Assembly: GCA_037147235.1 (NCBI GenBank)
Contig: JBAWVO010000245.1
Coordinates: 1 to 9,738, forward strand
Source of the DNA: JANXQG01 sp037147235
GTDB lineage: Bacteria > Planctomycetota > Planctomycetia > Pirellulales > Thermoguttaceae
Length of the DNA: 9,738 nucleotides
Direction: 5' to 3'
Numbering within the stretch: the first letter of the stretch is position 1; each line of letters begins with the position of its first letter. Shown piece by piece: positions 5,100-9,738 of this stretch. The position numbers and the translations under genes were made by a program. The notes beneath the pieces were generated by a model. It saw only the letters and a program-made list of their open reading frames with translations. It did not search any database and was not told the DNA's origin.

Positions 5100-7640
5100 T
5101 TACTTCGGCTTGAACAGCTTCAAGCTCTCGAACCAGAGAATGCTCACAAACCCTCCTGCCAAACAGAGTGCCAGATCAACGGGGTGGAGTGTCGAGAAGT
5201 GAAACAGGTGACGCAAGAACGGAACGTAGAGCGCAAGGCCGAGACAGAATGTTGTGCCACCGATGACCCACCAGAGTGCGGCATTGGGTGTCCGAAGGGT
5301 TGACCAGATGGTGCGTGTCCAAGAGCGGTTGGCAAAAATCAGGCCCAAGTTGGCAACGACAAGCGTGGTAAAACTCAAGGCGGTGGCGTCCGACATTTTG
5401 AGCCAACCGAAGAGTGCCGCGAGATATACCGCCATGACAATCAGCAGGACGCTTGCACCTTGCAGCAGTCCCAGGCCAAAAAGCCGTTTGCCGAAGAGAG
5501 AATCCTTGGAGTTGCGGGGCGGTCGGCGCATCACGTTGGCTTCTTCCGGCTCGGCCTCAAACACAATCGAACAGGCAGGGTCGATCACCAGTTCAAGAAA
5601 CAGGATATGCACCGGCAGCAACGCCAGCGGCCAGCCGAACATCACCGGGATCAAAGACATCCCGGCAATCGGCACATGGACGGCCACGATATAGGTCATC
5701 GCCTTCTGGAGATGGTCGAATATGCGCCGTCCCATGCGAACAGACTTCACGATGGATGCGAAATCATCATCCAGCAAGACCAGTGAGGCGGCTTCACGAG
5801 CCACGTCCGTACCTCGTCCACCCATCGCAATGCCAATGTGGGCCGCTTTGAGGGCTGGAGCATCGTTTACCCCGTCGCCCGTCATGGCGACGACCTCGCC
5901 ATTGGCCTTCAAGGCATTCACCAACCGCAGCTTTTGTTCGGGGACCATACGGGCAAAGACGTTGATGGTCCGTACACGCCGTTGCAGTTCGGTTTCGTCG
6001 ATCTTCTCCAGTTCGGGGCCAGTGATGATCTCGTCCACGGGCCGGATACCAGCCTGCCGAGCGATACTCTTTGCCGTGGTTGGGTGATCTCCGGTAATCA
6101 TGACTACCCGGATGCCTGCCGTGTAGCACTCCTCGACGGCAGTGGGGACTGTAGGACGTACCGGGTCAGCCAACCCCACGAGTCCCAGGAACTTAAACGT
6201 GAAGTCGTGTTGCCCGCCTGGTAGATCCGCTCGCTGGAACACGCCTCTGGCAACACCCAGCACTCGAAGTCCCTCCTGGGCCATCGCCGCCACTTGATCG
6301 TCAATGACCTGTGTTCGTTCAATGCTCAGATGGCACAGATCTGCAATGGCTTCTGACGCACCCTTTGCCGCCAGAACGTAATCCTGGCCCGTGGGCGACT
6401 TCCAGACGTGGGACATCGCTAGAAGGTCGGGAGATAAAGGGTATTCCCGTTCCAACTTCCAGTCAGCGTGCAGGTGTTCGGTTCGAGCGAGGCGGGCCTT
6501 GCCAAGGTCGTGAAATGCCTTCTCCATCGGGTCAAATGGGTCACGTTGGCTCGCCAGAATGCCGAACTCCACGATCTCGTGAAATGCCTCTGGCAACGGC
6601 TGGTCTTCCTGTTGTTCGACATCACAAACCGTCCCGTCCACGGCCAGCTTCCGAATCGACATGCGATTGACGGTGAGCGTACCGGTCTTGTCTACGCAAA
6701 GAACGGTGGCAGAACCAAGAGTCTCAATCACCGGCACACGACGAGCCAGGACGTTCATCTTGGATAATCGCCATGCTCCCAAGGCGAGGAAGATGGTCAG
6801 CACCACGGGGAACTCTTCGGGTAACATCGCCATCGCCAGCGTGATCCCGGCCAGGAACCCTTGAAGCCAATTACCGCGGGTGAGGCCGTAGAGAACGACG
6901 ACGATAACGCACAAGGCCAATCCCAGGATCGCCACCCGCTGCACGAGCAGTCCGACCTCTCCTTGAAGCCGGGTGCCTTCCACCGTTACCGTTTGCAGGG
7001 CCTTGCCGATGTTGCCCATTTCGGTGTGGATGCCAGTGGACCGCACTCGGGCGATCCCCTGGCCCTGGACGATCAGCGTACCGGAAAAGACGAAGGGAAG
7101 GTTTTCGCCCCCAGGCCGAGTCATCTCTCGAACCTCGTCCCAGGCAACCTTTCTCACGGGCACGGATTCTCCGGTCAGCAGCGACTCATCCGTGGACAGG
7201 TTGTTGCTTGACAGCACCACGGAATCTGCCGGAACTCGGTCCCCCTCGGCCAATACCACAATGTCATCGGGGACGACTTCTCGGCCCGCTATGCGTTTTC
7301 GCTCACCGCCTCGAATCACCAGCGCACGGGGGCTGGAAAGGTCACGCAGGGCTTCGAGCGCCCGCTCCGTCTTTCGTTCCTGGTAGAGAGTGATGCCCAA
7401 CACCACGAAGACAAAGCCGAGGAGCATCAAGGCTTCCTGCACGTCCCCCAGGATCAAGTAGATCGTGCCGCAAGCCAGCAGCAAAAGAAACATTGGCTCC
7501 CGGACCACATCCCAGGCGGTCGCAAAAATGTTACGTCCCTTGGATGACGGAAGCTCGTTGTAGCCATGCTGCTTCAATCGACCGGCGACTTCCGCCTCCG
7601 AGAGGCCGGATGGCTCGACGTTTTCAGTCCCTTTGTCCAT
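5100..7640 (-). CDS. P-type cation-transporting ATPase (P2-like)
   Basis: The 846-residue protein is a complete P-type ATPase that pumps a cation across the inner membrane using ATP. It has an N-terminal cation-ATPase segment (SGLSEAEVAGRLKQHGYNEL), M1-M2 (about 50-86), the actuator motif TGES (156-159), M4 with PEEFP (274-278), and the phosphorylation site DKTGT (Asp317). The nucleotide-binding KGA is at 426-428 and the hinge MTGDGVNDAP ends at 595. M5-M10 lie between about 648 and 843, giving ten helices in total. M6 reads LELVIDPACS, keeping the Asp of Ca/Mg pumps but with Glu where SERCA-type pumps have Asn. The ion (Ca, Mg or another) is therefore uncertain. The ATG at 7640 is preferred over 7688 because AGGTGA, formed across the csrA stop codon, lies 8-9 bases upstream. 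Only 11 bases separate it from csrA, so the two form an operon. Confidence 0.93.
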   Translation of the reverse strand: MDKGTENVEPSGLSEAEVAGRLKQHGYNELPSSKGRNIFATAWDVVREPMFLLLLACGTIYLILGDVQEALMLLGFVFVVLGITLYQERKTERALEALRDLSSPRALVIRGGERKRIAGREVVPDDIVVLAEGDRVPADSVVLSSNNLSTDESLLTGESVPVRKVAWDEVREMTRPGGENLPFVFSGTLIVQGQGIARVRSTGIHTEMGNIGKALQTVTVEGTRLQGEVGLLVQRVAILGLALCVIVVVLYGLTRGNWLQGFLAGITLAMAMLPEEFPVVLTIFLALGAWRLSKMNVLARRVPVIETLGSATVLCVDKTGTLTVNRMSIRKLAVDGTVCDVEQQEDQPLPEAFHEIVEFGILASQRDPFDPMEKAFHDLGKARLARTEHLHADWKLEREYPLSPDLLAMSHVWKSPTGQDYVLAAKGASEAIADLCHLSIERTQVIDDQVAAMAQEGLRVLGVARGVFQRADLPGGQHDFTFKFLGLVGLADPVRPTVPTAVEECYTAGIRVVMITGDHPTTAKSIARQAGIRPVDEIITGPELEKIDETELQRRVRTINVFARMVPEQKLRLVNALKANGEVVAMTGDGVNDAPALKAAHIGIAMGGRGTDVAREAASLVLLDDDFASIVKSVRMGRRIFDHLQKAMTYIVAVHVPIAGMSLIPVMFGWPLALLPVHILFLELVIDPACSIVFEAEPEEANVMRRPPRNSKDSLFGKRLFGLGLLQGASVLLIVMAVYLAALFGWLKMSDATALSFTTLVVANLGLIFANRSWTRTIWSTLRTPNAALWWVIGGTTFCLGLALYVPFLRHLFHFSTLHPVDLALCLAGGFVSILWFESLKLFKPK

Positions 7641-7651
7641 ATTGTGATCAC

Positions 7652-7849
7652 CTACGCATTCGGGGAGCCGATCCCCAGGGCAAGGCACATCCGATAAACA
7701 TTTTCATGGACTTCCTGGCGATGCACCGGGATTTCTCCGGGGGCTTCGATGCCCAGTCGCACCCGGTCGCCTTGGACACCCAGCACCGTAACCACGATGT
7801 CATGGTTGATTACGACGCTCTCATTCAGCTTCCTGCTTAGAACTAACAT
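7652..7849 (-). CDS. csrA: Carbon storage regulator CsrA, mRNA-binding protein
   Basis: The 65 residues start MLVLSRKLNESVVI and contain the GEIPVHRQEVHENV segment, both diagnostic of CsrA. Leu4, Arg6 and Arg44 (in VHR), which contact RNA in characterised CsrA dimers, are all present. CsrA binds GGA motifs in mRNA leaders and blocks or stabilises translation. The ATG at 7849 has AAAGGAG 7 bases upstream; the longer frame to 7993 runs back through the terminator hairpin and is not coding. It is the first gene of a csrA-ATPase operon behind promoter 8019-8046 and element copy C. Its own Shine-Dalgarno sequence contains GGA, so self-regulation is possible. Outside its flagellar or metabolic contexts, csrA next to an ion pump is unusual. 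Confidence 0.93.
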   Translation of the reverse strand: MLVLSRKLNESVVINHDIVVTVLGVQGDRVRLGIEAPGEIPVHRQEVHENVYRMCLALGIGSPNA

Positions 7850-7901
7850 GGGTCGCTCCTTTAGTTCACAGGTTGCCAACGGCTTTATGCCTCGGAAAAC
7901 G

Positions 7902-7951
7902 AAAAAAGCCGACATGGCAGAACACCCGAAGGTATTCGACCACGTCGGCTT
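7902..7951 (-). terminator. Intrinsic terminator/attenuator upstream of csrA
   Basis: A 21-bp stem with one mismatch and a stable UUCG tetraloop is followed by TTTTTTCG on the minus strand. It belongs to element copy C. Confidence 0.78.
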
Positions 7952-8012
7952 ACTCGTCAACGAGCCTCCCGGTGGAACCGGGCTGCTCTTCATCTAGTCA
8001 ACCGGCGAACTC
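7902..8012 (-). promoter_or_regulatory. Structured leader/attenuator element, copy C (csrA leader)
   Basis: Minus-strand order is GCCGGTTGACTAGATGA, then P1 at 7982-7968 (CCCGGT-TCC-ACCGGG), P2 at 7964-7953 (CTCG-TTGA-CGAG), and a 21-bp hairpin at 7951-7906 with a UUCG loop and one C-U mismatch, then six Ts. In P1 the second pair is C-G where copies A and B have U-A, and the sixth is U-A where they have C-G, so both sides changed together. The element starts almost exactly at the transcription start expected from promoter 8019-8046, giving an RNA of about 110 nt if termination is complete. csrA starts 52 bases after the U-run. Confidence 0.75.
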
Positions 8013-8018
8013 TTGTCC

Positions 8019-8046
8019 ATTATAGAGTCCGGAACCGGGGCAACAA
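8019..8046 (-). promoter_or_regulatory. Candidate sigma70-type promoter for the csrA-ATPase operon
   Basis: A perfect -10 box TATAAT (8024-8019) has TTGTTG (8046-8041) 16 bases upstream. The spacer carries CCGGTTCCGG, near-identical to the CCGGTTACCGG in the dnaK promoter spacer. The expected start is near 8012, at the first base of the conserved leader. Confidence 0.6.
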
Positions 8047-8069
8047 TAGCAGTTTATCGATCTCCATAA

Positions 8070-8174
8070 TTATTTTATTCCGATTATTCCTTGGATTTCG
8101 TTGACCACCTGGGTCACGCCGTTTACCCCCATCACGGATTCCTGAGCGACTTGCTTTTGTTTCTTGGACTGTAA
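8070..8174 (-). pseudogene. Decayed C-terminal fragment of a second BON-domain protein
   Basis: Thirty-four codons between two in-frame stops read QKQVAQESVMGVNGVTQVVN followed by EIQG. This aligns with the end of the neighbouring intact protein (YKQLAQEAIAGMKGVDQVVN, EIEV). At the DNA level ATTTCGTTGACCAC is exact in both copies, 126 bases apart. An in-frame TGA at 8177-8175 blocks any upstream extension and there is no start codon with a ribosome site. It looks like a relic of a tandem duplication. Confidence 0.65.
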
Positions 8175-8204
8175 TCACTTTCCATCTCTACCCGCGGCGG
8201 TCGC

Positions 8205-8447
8205 CTAATACACCACCTCGATTTCGTTGACCACTTGATCGACGCCTTTCATTCCGGCAATGGCTTCCTGGGCAAGTTGCTTGTAGTAAAAGCTAGGCAC
8301 TTGGCCTCGGAGGAGAAGCCGACCACCATCATACTCGCACCAAATCCGCTGAAAGGTCAGACGAGGCTGACGACAAATTCGCTGTTTGGCTACGTCCGCA
8401 GTTTCGTTGGCGCTGGTGATGCTTTCTAAATTCATCTGACTTCTCAT
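8205..8447 (-). CDS. Small BON-domain protein
   Basis: The 80-residue protein has one BON-like fold from about residue 22 to 79. It ends in GGRLLLRGQVPSFYYKQLAQ...GVDQVVNEIEV, the usual L.G.V....... A......GV..V.N.I.V pattern. BON domains are alpha/beta modules that bind phospholipid or partner proteins, and osmotically induced OsmY is the best-known example. No signal peptide is visible, so the location is unclear. I start at the ATG at 8447, where AGAGGCAGG across the FHA stop codon can serve as ribosome site; the ATG at 8435 is an alternative. Ten bases separate it from the FHA gene, so they are co-transcribed. A decayed paralogue follows at 8070-8174. Confidence 0.8.
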   Translation of the reverse strand: MRSQMNLESITSANETADVAKQRICRQPRLTFQRIWCEYDGGRLLLRGQVPSFYYKQLAQEAIAGMKGVDQVVNEIEVVY

Positions 8448-8457
8448 AATCCTGCCT

Positions 8458-8787
8458 CTACTGGCCCACCGCAATGGATGCCAGCGACCTCGGGCTCCGC
8501 TCATACTGGACCTCGAAACTGGTCAGCCCCACGGTCAGCCGATCCCCCGGCAGCAGATGGGCTTCTTTGATGTACTGGCCGTTGACCAGCGTGCCGTTGC
8601 GGGAGTCAAGATCACGAACCAGTAGCGCGCCCTCAAACTCACTGATTTCGCAGTGGGCTCGGCTGATCCAACGATCCATCAGGCGGACATCGGCTTCAGA
8701 GTTTCGACCAATGACCGCTGGGAGCTTATCGAGACTGACCCGAACCGTTGGAACAAAAGGGTTGAGGCTGGTGAGTACGACTTTCAT
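8458..8787 (-). CDS. Single FHA-domain protein
   Basis: The 109-residue protein is nearly all FHA domain, a phosphothreonine-peptide binding module. The signature runs IGRNSEADVRL (26-36), SRAHCEI (42-48), DLDSRNGTLVNG (59-70) and a final beta-strand region LLPGDRLTVG. The key binding residues Arg28, Ser42, His45, Asn64, Gly65 and Asn69 are all present. It probably reads the product of a Ser/Thr kinase encoded elsewhere, since none is in the window. I chose ATG 8787 (MKVVLTSLN) because the upstream extension to 8889 is not FHA-like, although no good Shine-Dalgarno sequence precedes it. It is first in a pair with the BON gene. Confidence 0.85.
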   Translation of the reverse strand: MKVVLTSLNPFVPTVRVSLDKLPAVIGRNSEADVRLMDRWISRAHCEISEFEGALLVRDLDSRNGTLVNGQYIKEAHLLPGDRLTVGLTSFEVQYERSPRSLASIAVGQ

Positions 8788-8899
8788 CTTTATGGGAAGA
8801 GACGGGATAAAAAAACATGTATTTCTAACGACTTCCGACCGGAGAAATCGGGATAAGCGGAGTCTCCTTTTGCCAGCCGCATGGGACAACTGCCCCGAC

Positions 8900-8926
8900 T
8901 AAGGATCGGCGCATAAATAACTGTCG
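8900..8926 (-). repeat. 27-base repeat, right copy of an inverted pair
   Basis: The reverse complement of this stretch matches 27-53 at 25 of 27 bases. It lies in the FHA upstream region about 32 bases from the palindromic repeat at 8958. With the left copy it encloses all complete genes of the window. Confidence 0.7.
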
Positions 8927-8957
8927 TGTTTTGCTCACTCGCCGAGCGGGGACGGAC

Positions 8958-8982
8958 GGCACACGGAGTGTGCCTGCTACTT
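8958..8982. repeat. Palindromic dispersed repeat, complete copy
   Basis: GGCACAC-GGA-GTGTGCC (8958-8974) is a perfect 7-bp stem with a 3-base loop, followed by TGCTACTT as at 11-20. It is preceded by CGCCGAGCGGGGACGGAC. The form fits a REP-like element. A second copy is cut by the left edge of the window. Confidence 0.75.
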
Positions 8983-9155
8983 TTTCCACCTCCAAATGGC
9001 AATAGCTGAACATGAGAAACCTCTTTACCCAATGTCTTCGTGTCGGTCTCAATGACCTTCCCGGCCGCAATCAGTCCTGACGGCCGCACCCCGCTCAAAA
9101 AGCGTTATGTTGTCGAGAGTTTCCTAAACAGTCGTCAAACTTCCGTGTTGCAGCC

Positions 9156-9209
9156 CGCCGGGTGCTGTTGGGAGTTCCAGCACCCGGCGTTCTTGCTGCA
9201 CAAGCAGCA
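9156..9209. repeat. Two stem-loops after the C-terminal-fragment gene
   Basis: The first is TGCTGC-ACAA-GCAGCA (9194-9209). The second is CGCCGGGTGCTG paired with CAGCACCCGGCG around a 10-base loop (9156-9189), a strong 12-bp GC-rich stem. They lie 17-70 bases beyond the stop of the gene at 9227. No U-run follows on either strand, so they may stabilise the mRNA end or cause non-canonical termination. The rest of 8788-9226 holds the two dispersed repeats and no gene I can support. Confidence 0.5.
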
Positions 9210-9226
9210 CGGATTGACTGGCCTCC

Positions 9227-9738
9227 TCAGAGGCTCACAAACTCCGGATTCTTGTCGATCGCCTCGACGCGGATCGCCGAGTGTGGTGCTGCGTTCTGCA
9301 AAGTCACTCGGATCCTCGTTCCTGCCTTCATGTCAGCCGCCGTGCAGGCCTTCCCGTCGAGGGTCAACTTGGCGTCGGCCGTCAACGCGTGGGAATGCTC
9401 AATGCCATCCTTGTTCGTCATGACCAGCTTATCACCTGTGATACTGACCATTGTACCGTCATGCATTGCAGCATCCGCTTCCTTGGTCGTCAAGTTGGGC
9501 GCGCTCACGGCGGCTACAGCATGTTCCTTCTCGGTCTTCTTGGCCACGGTGAGATTGAACTCGTTCGAGGCGTCGGCGCCCTTTGCAGGATGGCCAGTCA
9601 CCTTAATGGCAAAGCTTCCCAGTGAAGCGTCGTCTGCGCCGGTGAGCGTGACCTGTGCTTCCGTGTCCGTGCGCCGTGAAGGTGTGTGTGTTTCAGTGGG
9701 TGAAAGCCCCACCTGGGAAGGGTCACTTGCCCAGTAGC
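9227..9738 (-). CDS. Protein fragment with Ig-like tail and small beta-rich C-terminal domain (5' end outside window)
   Basis: The frame stays open to the window edge (…DPSQVGLSPTETHTPSRRTD…), so the start is not visible. A GTG at 9712 exists but has no ribosome site. The first part (EAQVTLTGADDASLGSFAIK, VTGHPAKGADASNEFNLTV) looks like the end of an Ig-like or similar beta-sandwich repeat common in large secreted proteins. The last 85 or so residues contain HDGTMVSITGDKLVMTNKDG, HALTADAKLTLDGKACTAAD and MKAGTRIRVTLQ. This resembles a small beta-barrel (DUF5666-like) domain, known to me mainly from short secreted planctomycete proteins. I infer an exported protein of unknown function. The junction of the two parts might be a natural fusion. 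Confidence 0.65.
   Translation of the reverse strand, partial: YWASDPSQVGLSPTETHTPSRRTDTEAQVTLTGADDASLGSFAIKVTGHPAKGADASNEFNLTVAKKTEKEHAVAAVSAPNLTTKEADAAMHDGTMVSITGDKLVMTNKDGIEHSHALTADAKLTLDGKACTAADMKAGTRIRVTLQNAAPHSAIRVEAIDKNPEFVSL

Noticed and set aside
7850..7993. N-terminal extension of CsrA to 7993
   Set aside because: It would translate through the terminator hairpin, and the canonical MLVLSRK start has an excellent ribosome site.
2783..8012. The repeated leader as a CsrB/RsmZ-type CsrA sponge
   Set aside because: It is attractive because csrA is adjacent, but GGA motifs are not conserved: copy C lacks those of A and B, and several lie inside stems.
2783..8012. CRISPR array
   Set aside because: The copies are about 2-3 kb apart, longer than CRISPR repeats, and there are no regular spacers or cas genes.
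8790..9098. 102-codon minus frame upstream of the FHA gene
   Set aside because: It runs through the palindromic and 27-base repeats, has no ribosome site and reads like repeat-derived peptide.

Overview
The window reads as a stress-tolerance gene cluster from a bacterium, most likely a planctomycete (Planctomycetota). The organism call is inference. It rests on the mixture of tryptophan/tyrosine-rich and Gly- or Pro-rich secreted proteins of unknown function, and on a dispersed palindromic repeat (GGCACAC-GGA-GTGTGCC) that I associate from memory with planctomycete intergenic DNA. Every gene I can support lies on the minus strand, so transcription runs from high to low coordinates. The many plus-strand open frames are antisense shadows.

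Layout in transcription order: a 5'-truncated protein with a small beta-rich C-terminal domain (9738-9227); a 440-base gap with stem-loops and dispersed repeats; an FHA protein and a BON protein in a tight pair (8787-8205); a decayed second BON tail (8174-8070); a promoter and structured leader, then csrA and a 10-TM P-type cation ATPase as an operon (7849-5100); a second similar promoter, a perfect 10-bp inverted repeat, a second copy of the leader, then dnaK (4848-2905); a third copy of the leader and a secreted Trp/Tyr-rich protein (2683-2018); a coiled-coil lipoprotein with an overlapping 10-codon upstream ORF (1956-1494); a degenerate leader copy and a paralogous secreted Gly-rich protein (1306-482); and a PLDc_N-type two-helix membrane protein (248-54).

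The main discovery candidate is a repeated, about 110-nt RNA-like element present three times without internal gaps (2783-2892, 4872-4982, 7902-8012), plus a degenerate piece at 1394-1422. On the minus strand it folds as two small hairpins followed by a 20-21-bp hairpin and a U-run, which is a textbook intrinsic terminator. It sits just upstream of the secreted-protein gene, dnaK and csrA-ATPase. Its first hairpin shows two-sided base-pair compensation, and the terminator stem is kept by G-U pairs that only work on the minus strand. Two copies follow closely related sigma70-like promoters. The element is therefore either a shared attenuator/antitermination leader controlling a stress regulon, or a family of small RNAs with their own promoter and terminator. 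Only about 20 bases separate the U-run from the dnaK start, which favours a cis leader for that gene.

The genes fit together as a survival module: chaperone (DnaK), post-transcriptional regulator (CsrA), ion pump, phosphothreonine reader (FHA), envelope proteins (BON, lipoprotein, two secreted paralogues) and a small membrane protein. A 27-base sequence at each end of the cluster, in inverted orientation and next to the palindromic repeat, may mark its borders.
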